A DNA stretch of 33,551 bases from CAYNWK01 sp964400875 (GCA_964400875.1 CAYNWK010000036.1:1-33551), one strand, 5' to 3'; shown: positions 1 through 8,251, counted from the stretch's first letter. Program-made: numbers and translations. Notes: generated from the letters alone by a model not told the origin.

Positions 1-709
1 CCTCCCAAGAAAAATTGGCCTCCATTGTCCCTGCACTCCCCCAGCGGGCCATCATCTCAAAATGCTGATCCCACGGTTGTAAGATCGCCAGGCAGCCCTC
101 CCGGCCGGCAAACAGTTCGCCAGCAATCAGGGTGATCACTTGATAAGCCTCAACCTGGGTCGTGCAGGCCTGAAGTAGATCGTTCATTCGAATGAGCTGC
201 TGCATTTCCCAGTCGCGCTTTTTCAGCTCGGCGACCATGAACATCAGCTCTTCATTCGCTTTCCGGATCTCTGCCTCAGTTTGTTTTCGGTCGGTAATGT
301 CGCGAATATTGCATTGAATCACCCGATGGCCATCCGCCAAATAGACATTGCTGACGAACTCAACCTGGCGGTGTTGTCCGGCTTTTGTTTCCAGGGGAAG
401 GTTCTCGTAGCGGACGTACTCCTGGGTTTGTAATCGTCGAAAAGCGCTTTGGCTGGCAGCGACATCTTTGAACGGGCCAATTTCCCAAAGAGTCCTGCCG
501 AGCAGCTCGGCATGAGAGTAGCCCAGCAGATCTTGTAAAAATGGATTGACATCCGTGATCAGCCCGGTTTCTGCGTCTAGCAGGAGGATGCCATCTTTCG
601 CGGACTCGAAAAGCCTCCGGTAGCGATTTTCCGAAGCCTTAAGGGCTTCTTCGGTCTGTTGGCGCTCGCTCAAATTGCCCTTAGGCTGCGTATTTATGCC
701 TATCTTCAT
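1..709 (-). CDS. PAS-GAF signalling protein, 3' part outside window
   Basis: The minus-strand frame is open from an ATG at 709-707 to the window edge (236 codons) and has no stop, so the C-terminus lies outside. Residues about 17-140 form a PAS domain: it starts at ENRYRRLFESAKDGILLLD, contains DVNPFLQDLLGYSHAELLGR and ends in the typical NIRDITDRKQTE linker. A short coiled segment follows, and then the start of a GAF domain (about 175 onward). Such PAS-GAF modules usually lead into GGDEF, EAL or histidine kinase outputs, but which one cannot be seen here. The start lies only about 14 bases beyond a strong terminator hairpin. There is no Shine-Dalgarno sequence, but TATACA sits 8 bases before the ATG, so the transcript may be leaderless. 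The domain calls are firm; the output function is unknown. Confidence 0.8.
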   Translation of the reverse strand, partial: MKIGINTQPKGNLSERQQTEEALKASENRYRRLFESAKDGILLLDAETGLITDVNPFLQDLLGYSHAELLGRTLWEIGPFKDVAASQSAFRRLQTQEYVRYENLPLETKAGQHRQVEFVSNVYLADGHRVIQCNIRDITDRKQTEAEIRKANEELMFMVAELKKRDWEMQQLIRMNDLLQACTTQVEAYQVITLIAGELFAGREGCLAILQPWDQHFEMMARWGSAGTMEANFSWE

Positions 710-722
710 ACGTTTATTGTAT

Positions 723-767
723 AACAAACACCCCCTGGCCGCATCCACCGGCCAGGGGGTGTTTGTT
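723..767. terminator. Strong bidirectional hairpin terminator
   Basis: A perfect 18-bp inverted repeat (arms 723-740 and 750-767, 9-base loop) has GC-rich inner and T/A-rich outer arms. It lies between the stop of the response regulator and the start of the next minus-strand gene, so it probably ends the kinase-regulator operon. Confidence 0.8.
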
Positions 768-799
768 TCCCCCAGTTGGGGGAGCAACTGGGTTGGCTG

Positions 800-1441
800 T
801 CAGGTAACCAGACCGCTGCGCAATGCCAATGCCACAGCTTCTGACCGGCTGGAGACACCCAACTTGGAGAGGATGTTGCTTACATGGGTTTTTATGGTAG
901 ATGGGCTGACCACCAGCCGTGCTGCGATCTGGGTATTGTTCAAACCTTCGACCATCAGTTCCAAGACATCCTGCTCACGTTCGGTAAGATCTTGGCCTGG
1001 CGAGGGCGGTTGGTTGGCCGCGTTTACAAGCGCCTGGGCAGCCTCTGGAGCGAGGGTAGCCTGCCCCAAATGCGCCCCGCGAATAGCTCGAGCCAGTTGA
1101 TCTGCAGACACATCTTTAAGTAAGTAGCCAATCGCACCAGCCTCCAATGCATTCTGGACAAGATCCTGCTCTTTGTAACTCGTCAGGGCAACGACCTGAA
1201 TCTTGGGATGCTGCTGCCGGATCAATCGTGTAGCGGTAGGCCCATCCATATCGGGCATCATCATATCCATGAGCACAACATCAGGCAGTAGTTGGGCGCA
1301 GAGCTGCACGGCTGTCTCCCCACTTTCCGCCTCGCCCACAAGTTCCAGGTCATCGAATACTTTCAGAAAGGTCGCCAGCCCTCGACGCACCATCAGATGG
1401 TCATCGACCAGCATCACTCGAATCGGTTGGGAATTGCTCAT
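800..1441 (-). CDS. NarL/LuxR-type two-component response regulator
   Basis: This 213-residue protein has the usual length and layout of the NarL/FixJ family. The receiver domain (about 5-125) has the acidic pair D13-D14, the phosphoacceptor D59 in VVLMDMMMPDMDG, T87 and K109 (YLLKD). The C-terminal LuxR-type helix-turn-helix (about 148-210) shows LTEREQDVLELMVEGLNNTQIA followed by STIKTHVSNILSKLG. It starts 14 bases after the stop of the histidine kinase on the same strand, so the two form a cognate pair and probable operon. Phosphorylation by that kinase should alter dimerisation and DNA binding. The target genes cannot be inferred. A strong terminator follows at 723-767. Confidence 0.93.
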   Translation of the reverse strand: MSNSQPIRVMLVDDHLMVRRGLATFLKVFDDLELVGEAESGETAVQLCAQLLPDVVLMDMMMPDMDGPTATRLIRQQHPKIQVVALTSYKEQDLVQNALEAGAIGYLLKDVSADQLARAIRGAHLGQATLAPEAAQALVNAANQPPSPGQDLTEREQDVLELMVEGLNNTQIAARLVVSPSTIKTHVSNILSKLGVSSRSEAVALALRSGLVT

Positions 1442-1455
1442 GTTTAGCCCGCTTT

Positions 1456-3174
1456 CTATTCCTTGGTTACTGCGCAGCGAATAATAATTTCAGTGCCGTG
1501 TCCCGGTTGGCTGGTGATGGACAGTTTTGCCCCGATCGCGGCGGCGCGCTCACGCATCATGCTCAACCCATAGTGGCCAGGGGGCGTCTTGTCGGGGTCA
1601 AAGCCGCGGCCGTCATCCCGGATACGCAGTTCAACCGCGTCAGGCTCATAGTTTAGATAGATGTCGACCTGGCTGGCCCCGGCATGTCTGGCAATATTAC
1701 TCAGCCCTTCCTGGCATAGGCGGTAAAGCGCCACCTGTACCTCGTTGGGCAATTTCCCTTCCCCCATAACATTCACGTTAATCGGGATGTTCGTCCGGCC
1801 TGCCAGCGCCTTTCCCAACAAACGCAGCAGATCGCCCAGCTCTGCATCCGTCAGTGTCGAAGGCAGCAGCTCGGCCAAAAGCAGGCGCATGTCGGCCTGG
1901 GCGCCACGGGTCAACCGGCGCAAATCTTCCAGGGATTGACGACCCTCTTCCGGGCTTCTTTCCCACAGGCGCGGCAGAACTTCGGCGATCAGACCGGCGG
2001 AGAATAGAGACTGGTTGACAGCATCGTGCAGGTTGCGCGCCAGGCGCTGCCGTTCCTGCAGTGCGGCAAGCGTTTGGGCATTTTCATATAATTCGGCATT
2101 GACCATCGTGATCGCCGCCTGGTTGGCCACGGTCAGAGCCAGGTCGGCGTCATGAGCAGTAAAATAGTTACGCTCGGCATGGGCGACCCCGATAACTCCG
2201 ATCAGGCGGCCCTTTATGGCAAGCGGAACCCACATCCAGGACTTCACTCCCTTTACCAGTAAGCCGGCCTGCTGCTTAAGGAGCGAGCGTAGATATTGCG
2301 CCGGCGGGTCTGAGCTCTGAACGTCGGCGATCCGGGTAGACCGGCGCTCATTGAACATCGTCATCAAAGCCTCCTGGCTTTGCAGATGGATTTGGAATGG
2401 CATCGCTCGCTCGAGTGATTTTGGTCCCCGTACAGCCAGGGCGACCAGTGTCGAGTCCTCCAGCTTAAATAAACCGGCGTGGGTGTAATCGATGATCACC
2501 CGCAGTTGGTCGAGAATCAGCCCAGGCTGCAGTTCGAGTGCGGAAGCCAGGGTCTGGGAGATCTCCAATAAGGTCGATTGTTCCCGAGTATGGGCTTCCA
2601 CCCTCTGCTGGAGCAAATGTTCCGAATGAACCCGCTGGCTGACATCCCGAACGACACTAAGGAGGCATAACTTACCCTGATAAGGAAACGCTGTCCCGTG
2701 CAGCTCAACAAAGAATTGCGCGCCATTCCGGCGCAGGTGTACCTCCAGAGCTTCGGACCGGCCCTTTGATTGAATCGCCTGGACATACGCACGGAATAAC
2801 TCATGACTTTCGGGGTGGATGAAGCTGGTCGGGTGTAGGCCGATAAATTCCTCGCGAGCATAGCCGTACATCCTGCACGCCGCTGGGTTGGCCTCGACCA
2901 CGAGGCCGGTCTCCAAATCATGGATGATCAACCCGTCGCTGGCGGTTTCGAAGATGCTCTGATATAGCTTTTCCCTTTCTTTAGCCCGAGATGGGTGGTT
3001 TTGGTAGCTAGTTTGCAGCGTTGCCAGCGCAGCCTGAAGATCTTCCAGTAAGCGCCTTTCCTTAGATTCAGCGGGCCAGCGATTGAGAGGAATGGTGGGA
3101 GACGCATCCGGATTCTGAGCCGTTTGCTGGAGGAGGTTGGACAACAGCGCGTAGAAATGGTCCGGAAGGGACAT
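1456..3174 (-). CDS. PAS-GAF-HisKA_3 sensor histidine kinase
   Basis: This is a soluble sensor kinase of about 572 residues. In order it has a PAS domain (about 65-180, with LYQSIFETASDGLIIHDLET and SVVRDVSQR), a GAF domain (about 205-360), a HisKA_3 dimerisation/phosphoacceptor helix with His383 in RLARNLHDAVNQSLFS, and a HATPase_c domain (about 465-572) with LSNIARHAG (N-box) and DDGRGF (G1-box). No membrane segment is seen, so the signal is likely cytoplasmic. The frame can be extended upstream to 3282, but the MSLPDHF start at 3174 is preferred. TACACT lies exactly 6 bases before that ATG and no Shine-Dalgarno sequence is visible, which suits a leaderless start. It partners with the response regulator 14 bases downstream. 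Confidence 0.9.
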   Translation of the reverse strand: MSLPDHFYALLSNLLQQTAQNPDASPTIPLNRWPAESKERRLLEDLQAALATLQTSYQNHPSRAKEREKLYQSIFETASDGLIIHDLETGLVVEANPAACRMYGYAREEFIGLHPTSFIHPESHELFRAYVQAIQSKGRSEALEVHLRRNGAQFFVELHGTAFPYQGKLCLLSVVRDVSQRVHSEHLLQQRVEAHTREQSTLLEISQTLASALELQPGLILDQLRVIIDYTHAGLFKLEDSTLVALAVRGPKSLERAMPFQIHLQSQEALMTMFNERRSTRIADVQSSDPPAQYLRSLLKQQAGLLVKGVKSWMWVPLAIKGRLIGVIGVAHAERNYFTAHDADLALTVANQAAITMVNAELYENAQTLAALQERQRLARNLHDAVNQSLFSAGLIAEVLPRLWERSPEEGRQSLEDLRRLTRGAQADMRLLLAELLPSTLTDAELGDLLRLLGKALAGRTNIPINVNVMGEGKLPNEVQVALYRLCQEGLSNIARHAGASQVDIYLNYEPDAVELRIRDDGRGFDPDKTPPGHYGLSMMRERAAAIGAKLSITSQPGHGTEIIIRCAVTKE

Positions 3175-3352
3175 AGATATAGTGTAACCCAGGCTAGCGC
3201 ACCTGTCACCTTGTTTCGATTTCAAATTTAGGTTTGTTTTCCGGCGAATTTGGGCGATCCCATCATTCAACGGATGGATCAAGTGCGGCCGGTGGAACAG
3301 ATTGCTATGCAGATACGGGATGAGAATTTTGCTTCACTTTGCGTCTATTTAG

Positions 3353-3473
3353 TGAGCGCGGCAGGGGACTCGGGGCACACCTACGGTGCGCCTTGGCGTT
3401 TTGGCTCTGCCAAAACTCCCCTTCGAGCCTTTGTTACTCATAAAAATACCCCGGATATGCCGGGGTATTTTTA
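3353..3473. repeat. Tandem structured unit 1 with tRNA-Lys 3'-end sequence
   Basis: The unit begins with TGAGCGCGGCAGG, identical to the last 13 bases (reverse strand) of the tRNA-Lys gene at 13141. It then has GACTCGGGGC, two short hairpins (about 3374-3392 and 3398-3416) and a perfect terminator-like hairpin at about 3441-3471. The next unit starts immediately after it. It is probably a degenerate remnant of the tRNA 3' end plus its terminator, left by an older integration. It does not code for protein. Confidence 0.6.
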
Positions 3474-3598
3474 TGAGCGCGGCAGGTGACTCGGGGCGAA
3501 CCTGCGGTTCGCCTTAAAGTTTCGCGCAGCGAAACTTTCCTTCGATCCTTGGCATCTCGATCGGAAAAGGCACCGAAAAAAAACGGTGCCTTTTCCGA
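3474..3598. repeat. Tandem structured unit 2 with tRNA-Lys 3'-end sequence
   Basis: The unit has the same architecture as the one before it: the 13-base tRNA-end sequence, GACTCGGGGC, a hairpin GGCGAAC/GTTCGCC, a second hairpin GTTTCGC/GCGAAAC, and then a long terminator-like hairpin (arms GGAAAAGGCACCG and its complement, about 3561-3597). Compared with unit 1, several stem positions change on both sides, so pairing is kept. The displaced tRNA fragment at 3599 follows directly. Confidence 0.6.
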
Positions 3599-3644
3599 TG
3601 AGCGCGGCAGGACTCGAATCTGCAACCAATGGCTTAAAAGGCCA
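3599..3644 (-). other. Left attachment site (displaced tRNA-Lys 3' fragment)
   Basis: This 46-base copy of the 3' part of tRNA-Lys lacks the D arm and the 5' acceptor strand, so it cannot be a functional tRNA. The one mismatch to the intact gene breaks the last T-stem pair, as expected for decay after loss of function. The 25 bases 3620-3644 are identical in both copies, cover the anticodon loop and probably hold the crossover core. Confidence 0.85.
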
Positions 3645-3645
3645 G

Positions 3646-3770
3646 AGTCCAAAGTGCGCTGCTCCCATCCAAGAGCCTGGTACTTTCGCCCCTGTCCATT
3701 GGACGGTGGCTGAAGAAAGTCTCTTGGATGCTTGTTTAAGGGTCTGTCAATACCAGTCAACGCCAGTCAA
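3646..3770. promoter_or_regulatory. Left-end recombination motifs: inverted repeats and phased GTCAA
   Basis: A perfect inverted repeat CATCCAAGAG (3666-3675) / CTCTTGGATG (3721-3730) encloses a second pair ACTTTC/GAAAGT and the small palindrome GTCCATTGGAC (3694-3704). After it, GTCAA occurs at 3746, 3756 and 3766, exactly 10 bases apart. The arrangement between an attachment core and an integrase gene suggests integrase or excisionase arm-binding sites. That is inference from position and periodicity. Confidence 0.5.
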
Positions 3771-3796
3771 CCAATTCTTCGAAAGGAAGGTGTAGG

Positions 3797-4828
3797 ATGG
3801 TTAAAACCATTCGAAAGGATTTGATGATGGTCTCGCTTGACAAGGGTATTGAGTTGTATCTGTCCACGCTCGCTACAGAGGGGAAAAGCCCACGCTACAT
3901 CGACTGGCTGGAAACGCGGCTCAGGTTTTTCAAAGACTTCATCGAGCAAACCTATGGAGAAGATTTCAAACTCCAGGACCTGACGGTAGAAGATGGCCGG
4001 GCTTATCTTCGCAGCCTCATGGAACGTAACATTCGTTACCAAAACCATCCCATGCATCAGCAGCAGAAAGGCAAGCTCAAGATCCAGTATATCCACGGTT
4101 GCGGTCGTGCGGTGCGATCTTTCTCGACCTGGTCGTATGAGGAAGGCTACCTGGATGAGAATGTGATGCGCAGGTTGAAATTGCCGAAACTCCCCAAAAC
4201 TTTCCCCGAGCCGTTGAGCGAAGAAGAAATCCAGAGAGTCCTTTCTGCAACACTGGACGGCACCCGCGAACGGCTGCGCAATTTCTCCATCATGATGCTT
4301 TTTTTGGATACCGGCATCCGGCTCGACGAGCTGGTGAATTTGACGCTGCCCAAGATCGATTTCGCGATCGGCGAAATGACAATTTTCGGAAAGGGCAGCA
4401 AAGAGCGCAAAGTACCGCTCGGTCTCCAGGCGAAGAAAGCCTTGCTCGATTATCTTGCCAAGGAGCGGCCCAATCCGGCCAATCCACAAGACGAGGACTG
4501 CATTTATCTGACGGTGGACGGATTTCCCATCACCCACGGAGCTGTCGCGAAGATGTTTCAGCGGGTCAAGAAACTCGCCGAAGTACCGAATCTGCACCCC
4601 CACACCTGCCGGCATACTTTCAGTGTGCGCTATCTGGTCAACGGCGGGGATGCCTTCAGCCTGCAGAGAATCCTCGGCCATACGTCGCTGGAGATGACCC
4701 GCAAGTACGTCAATCTGGCTTCCGGAGATGTCAAGGAAAAGCACCGCCGTTTCAGTCCGATGGACAATCTGAGGTTTCATGCGAATCGATGCGGGCGTCC
4801 CAAGGGAGGTCGTAGTCGGGAGCATTAG
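3797..4828 (+). CDS. Tyrosine recombinase (XerC/D-like integrase)
   Basis: This 343-residue site-specific recombinase has an N-terminal SAM-like core-binding domain (about 13-125) and a C-terminal catalytic domain (about 135-320). The catalytic set is complete: R175 (TGIRLDEL), K202 (GKGSKER), H269 and R272 (HTCRHTF), H295 (LGHTS) and nucleophile Y304 (TRKYV). A Shine-Dalgarno AGGAAGG lies before the ATG. The gene sits about 150 bases inside the left tRNA-Lys repeat and reads into the island, the classic position for an integrase that uses a tRNA 3' end. It should catalyse integration and, with an accessory factor, excision. A short basic tail (RCGRPKGGRSREH) extends beyond the usual end. No excisionase gene is recognisable. 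Confidence 0.93.
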   Translation: MVKTIRKDLMMVSLDKGIELYLSTLATEGKSPRYIDWLETRLRFFKDFIEQTYGEDFKLQDLTVEDGRAYLRSLMERNIRYQNHPMHQQQKGKLKIQYIHGCGRAVRSFSTWSYEEGYLDENVMRRLKLPKLPKTFPEPLSEEEIQRVLSATLDGTRERLRNFSIMMLFLDTGIRLDELVNLTLPKIDFAIGEMTIFGKGSKERKVPLGLQAKKALLDYLAKERPNPANPQDEDCIYLTVDGFPITHGAVAKMFQRVKKLAEVPNLHPHTCRHTFSVRYLVNGGDAFSLQRILGHTSLEMTRKYVNLASGDVKEKHRRFSPMDNLRFHANRCGRPKGGRSREH

Positions 4829-4944
4829 GAAGATCTGGCAGAGGCGCTAGTTTGCCGGTATTCCCGCAGAACGCTACAGCCAATCGGCTTATTATGGCAA
4901 CTTTTTCAATCTTTGATGAAGCGCCTGAATTCATCGAAAAGGGG

Positions 4945-4994
4945 TTGACAGAACTCGTTTTCACTGTAATAATGATTTTCAACAAACGTTGAAA
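4945..4994 (+). promoter_or_regulatory. Promoter with downstream palindromic operator of the AbiE-like pair
   Basis: TTGACA (4945-4950) is followed 17 bases later by AATAAT (4968-4973), a near-consensus housekeeping promoter. Directly after it, TTTCAAC (4977-4983) and GTTGAAA (4988-4994) form a perfect 7-bp inverted repeat with a 4-base spacer that covers the expected transcription start. AbiEi-type antitoxins are known to repress their own operon through inverted repeats, so this is a plausible autoregulatory operator. Confidence 0.6.
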
Positions 4995-5005
4995 GAAATA
5001 TAACA

Positions 5006-6100
5006 GTGAAAATTAACGATTTAGAGGCGAAGGCAAAGGAGGCATTGGCCAGCTGCCTGCAAGAAATTCCATTCTTGCATCTGGATTCGGATTCTTCCAC
5101 CCCTACTCCAGATGGGATCAGGCCTGATCTTTTGATCAATTTGGAGATAGAAAGTCGCCGCGTTTGCCTGATTGGGGATATCAAAAACAACGGGCAGCCG
5201 CGCTATGCTCGCCAGGCCGTCAACCAACTATTGCGGTACCTGGATGCCAACCCCGATGCTTATGGTGTCTTCATCGCCCCTTACATTTCTCCTAGCGCCG
5301 CGAAAATCTGCCTGGATGCGAACATCGGCTATATTGATTTTGCCGGGAATTGCCATCTCTCATTTCGTCAGGTTTACATTCACAAAGAAGGAAACCCCAA
5401 CCCGTTCACTGAGAATCGTTATTTGCAATCCCTCTATGCTCCGAAAGCCGAACGTATCTTGCGTGTCCTGCTTGCCTCTGGTCCAAGGGAGTGGAAAGTG
5501 GCAGATCTGGCAGAGGAGGCGGAGGTCAGCCTGGGATTGGTGTCCAATGTTAAGAAGCTCTTGACGGATCGAGAATGGGTCGATGCCCGGCCCATTGGGT
5601 TTTCACTGACTCAACCGTTCGAGTTATTGGCAGAATGGTCCGAGAACTACAATTATCGCCGGAACCAGATCGCCGAATACTACACCTTGTTGGATATTTC
5701 GGATTTCGAATCCCGACTCGGTGAAGTATGCGACCGAAAGGACATCCGCTACAGTCTGACGGGGTTTTCAGCGGCTGCGAGACTAGCACCTATGGTACGG
5801 TATCAACGAGTGATGGCCTATATCCAGAGCGACCTCGACCGGTTAGAAATGGGGTTAGAAATGGAGTTAGAAATTAAATCCGTCTCAAGCGGGGCCAATG
5901 TTCTGCTCTTGACTCCATATGACGAAGGGGTTTTCTATGGATCCCAGGAGGTCGCTGATCTGCAAATCGTTTCATCTGTGCAGGCATACTTGGATCTTGT
6001 CGGTTATCGCGGCCGAGGGGAAGAAGCCGCCGAGGCGCTCCTGGAGATCGTAATTAATAAGCTATGGTCCGCAGAAGAGATTACACAGAAGACGCCGTAA
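5006..6100 (+). CDS. AbiEi-like antitoxin/transcriptional regulator with nuclease-like N-terminus
   Basis: This 364-residue protein starts at GTG and is the first gene of an overlapping pair. The segment at about 140-195 (LYAPKAERILRVLLASG, then LAEEAEVSLGLVSNVKKLL) is a winged helix-turn-helix as in type IV AbiEi-family antitoxins, which bind their own promoter. The N-terminal 100 residues show RPDLLINLE, VCLIGDIKNN and RQAVNQLLRYL. P40-D41, D58-x-K60 and Q70 fit the spacing of a PD-(D/E)xK fold, though activity is not shown. The last 37 bases overlap the next gene, which is AbiEii-like. By analogy it would neutralise or balance that nucleotidyltransferase and repress the operon through the palindrome at 4977-4994. 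The family assignment is from motif memory and is good but not certain. Confidence 0.72.
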   Translation: MKINDLEAKAKEALASCLQEIPFLHLDSDSSTPTPDGIRPDLLINLEIESRRVCLIGDIKNNGQPRYARQAVNQLLRYLDANPDAYGVFIAPYISPSAAKICLDANIGYIDFAGNCHLSFRQVYIHKEGNPNPFTENRYLQSLYAPKAERILRVLLASGPREWKVADLAEEAEVSLGLVSNVKKLLTDREWVDARPIGFSLTQPFELLAEWSENYNYRRNQIAEYYTLLDISDFESRLGEVCDRKDIRYSLTGFSAAARLAPMVRYQRVMAYIQSDLDRLEMGLEMELEIKSVSSGANVLLLTPYDEGVFYGSQEVADLQIVSSVQAYLDLVGYRGRGEEAAEALLEIVINKLWSAEEITQKTP

Positions 6101-6888
6101 ACGCAGCCCGCAGTGTTCTGCTCGAAATTGCACACTTGTTGGGAGAATACCGGGAAGATATGGTCATCGTTGGCGGATGGGTGCCGGACTTGATTCTCCC
6201 AGCTCAAGGTGTCGAACACATTGGTAGTATCGATGTCGATGTGGCTTTAAATCATCGCAGGCTTACGGAAGTTGGTTATCAATCGATCGCCAAGCTGCTT
6301 CTCTCCAGAGAATATCGAGAGGGAAAACAACCCTTTATTTTCCACCGGGATGTCCAGACAGATGATCTTATCGTCACTGTACAAGTCGATTTCTTGGCCG
6401 GAGAGTATGAGGGAACCGGCAAGAAACATCGCACCCAAAAAGTGCAAGATATGCGACCCCGAAAGGCCAGGGGAGTAGACCTGGCCTTCGAAATGCCACT
6501 AAAGATCTCCATTCGTGGCACACTTCCTGGTGGCGGGGAGGACGTTGCCGAGATTAATGTCGCCTCGGTTGCCCCTTTTCTGGTCATGAAAAGCATGGCG
6601 CTTAAATCCCGACTTAAGGAGAAAGACGCCTGGGATATCTACTATTGCATTCGACATTATCCCGGCGGCGTTGAGAAGCTGGTTCAAGAATTTCTGACAT
6701 TATTGCCTCACAGTTTGGTTCAGGAAGGATTGCGCAACATCGCAGAAAAGTTCTCGTCGCCTTCAGCGGTGGGGCCAACCTACGTTGCAGATTTTGAGGA
6801 ACTTACCGACCCAGCAGAGCGCGCTCTGCTCCAAAGAGACGCCTATGAACGTGTCAATCAACTGTTGAGAAATCTCCGCATTGATTGA
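6064..6888 (+). CDS. AbiEii-like nucleotidyltransferase (putative toxin)
   Basis: This 274-residue protein starts inside the end of the preceding gene (37-base overlap), so translation is probably coupled. It has the minimal nucleotidyltransferase signature: GGW at 37-39, the acidic pair in SIDVDVAL (D57, D59) and a later acidic residue in VQVDFL (D109). A C-terminal KDAWDIYYCIRHY segment resembles the KDxxDL motif of AbiEii toxins. Known AbiEii proteins transfer nucleotides (onto tRNA ends in studied cases) and arrest growth, giving phage resistance. The substrate here cannot be told. Together with the upstream regulator it forms a type IV toxin-antitoxin-like module. An antibiotic-type nucleotidyltransferase is a less likely alternative because of the partner gene. 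Confidence 0.72.
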   Translation: MVRRRDYTEDAVNAARSVLLEIAHLLGEYREDMVIVGGWVPDLILPAQGVEHIGSIDVDVALNHRRLTEVGYQSIAKLLLSREYREGKQPFIFHRDVQTDDLIVTVQVDFLAGEYEGTGKKHRTQKVQDMRPRKARGVDLAFEMPLKISIRGTLPGGGEDVAEINVASVAPFLVMKSMALKSRLKEKDAWDIYYCIRHYPGGVEKLVQEFLTLLPHSLVQEGLRNIAEKFSSPSAVGPTYVADFEELTDPAERALLQRDAYERVNQLLRNLRID

Positions 6889-7114
6889 ATCGCAATACAC
6901 CACGCATACCAACCAATCCCAACTAACCGCCGGAATACCCATTCTCGTCGCTGCGGCAGACTTCTGCCTGCCTGCGTTCTCAAGACATTACAGTGACGAT
7001 TTCGCTTCATCAACACCGCTGCTCGGCTCTGAACCTTCGTATGAAGGATGACGTAATTGCCCCCGTGTCACGGACTTCTTGAGTGAAGCAATTGATCCGG
7101 GTTGAGAAAGCACA

Positions 7115-8251
7115 ATGAGCGAATACCAATATCACGAATGGCAAACTGTGGATAAGGTGTTGACGCCTGAAGAGCAAGCCGAAGTGGACAGCCTCTCCAG
7201 CCATATTGAAGTCAGTTCGAGCCGGGCAGTGGTCACCTACCACTGGAGCGATTTTCGCCACGATCCCAAGCGAGTGCTGCTCGACTATTTCGACGCCTAC
7301 TTCTATATGGCGAACTGGGGCACACTGCGTTTGATGTTCCGCTTTCCAAAAGGGCTGATTGACGAAGAGGCGATCACCCCTTATATGCTGGATGAGTACG
7401 TCTCCTTAGAGACAGTCGGCGAAGATCAAGTCCTTGACCTGGAGTTCAACCTAGAATACGGTGAGGGATGGCTGGAGACCGAGAGTGGGCTTTCTGGTTT
7501 CATCCGTCTGCGAGAAGACCTGATCGAGGGGGACTACCGCCTGCTCTATCTAGCCTGGCTGAAAGCCAGGACTATGTCCGAAGAGTGGGTAGTTGACTAC
7601 GGAAATGAGATTTCCTACCCCGATCACGAACCCCCCGTACCCGACGGGCTCAAAAAGCTCTCTCCCGGTTTGAAGCACTTCATTGACGTCTTCGAACTCG
7701 ACCCCTTTCTGGTACAGGCTGCCGCGGAAGCAAGTGAGAACCTGACAGCATCCCCGAATATCAATTACCGCCAACTGGTCGCACACTTGTCACGTGAAGA
7801 AGGCCAGGCGTTCCTTGCCGATCTGGCCGAAGGAAAGCCGGGGGTGGCGCCAGCATTACGCAAGCGCTTGTTGGCTTTTTTACCGGATCAGAGAAGTACC
7901 CGACGACAAAGTCCCCGCACGATCCAGCAGTTGCTCCAGCGCGCAAAAGAGCTTGAGCAGATTGAGCGGACCCGCCAGGCAGAAGCGGCTCGCAAAAAGC
8001 ACATCGCCGAGATGGAAGCGCTGGCAGCCCGGGAGGAACAGGCCTGGCAGAAGGTGGATCAATTGCTGGATCGCGGCCGCAGGATCGCTTCGGTCTATGA
8101 TGACGCGACCGCTCGTTTAAGGAGATTGGCGCAGCTCTCCGAATTCAAGCATACGGAGCAAAGCTTCCAAAGGCGGGTCCAGGCGTTGGCGGAGAAATAC
8201 GCTAGCCGGAATGCACTGATCCAGCGGTGGAAGCGTGAGGGATGGGTGTGA
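7115..8251 (+). CDS. Unrecognised protein with C-terminal coiled coil
   Basis: The function of this 378-residue protein is not recognised. Residues 1-200 look globular and acidic, with conserved-looking aromatic stretches (YHWSDFRHDP, DYFDAYFYMANWG, GDYRLLYLAWLK). Residues about 200-260 are helical, and about 268-350 form a charged heptad-rich coiled coil (LLQRAKELEQIERTRQAEA). It lacks signal peptides, membrane segments and nucleotide-binding motifs. The gene lies 226 bases after the AbiE-like pair, in a spacer with no clear promoter. It converges with the next gene, with 14 bases between the stop codons. The ATG at 7115 has GAGAAAG upstream as a weak ribosome site. Its position inside the island suggests a conflict-system accessory role, which is inference only. 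Confidence 0.8.
   Translation: MSEYQYHEWQTVDKVLTPEEQAEVDSLSSHIEVSSSRAVVTYHWSDFRHDPKRVLLDYFDAYFYMANWGTLRLMFRFPKGLIDEEAITPYMLDEYVSLETVGEDQVLDLEFNLEYGEGWLETESGLSGFIRLREDLIEGDYRLLYLAWLKARTMSEEWVVDYGNEISYPDHEPPVPDGLKKLSPGLKHFIDVFELDPFLVQAAAEASENLTASPNINYRQLVAHLSREEGQAFLADLAEGKPGVAPALRKRLLAFLPDQRSTRRQSPRTIQQLLQRAKELEQIERTRQAEAARKKHIAEMEALAAREEQAWQKVDQLLDRGRRIASVYDDATARLRRLAQLSEFKHTEQSFQRRVQALAEKYASRNALIQRWKREGWV

Noticed and set aside
3353..3598. Short protein-coding frames across the hairpin units
   Set aside because: The open frames are by-products of palindromes and the tRNA-end sequence, and they have no ribosome sites.
3599..3644. Second functional tRNA-Lys gene
   Set aside because: Only the 3' part is present: the D arm and 5' acceptor strand are missing and a T-stem pair is broken.
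3767..4825. Long open frame antisense to the integrase
   Set aside because: The plus strand encodes a tyrosine recombinase with the full catalytic set and a ribosome site; the antisense product has no recognisable motif.
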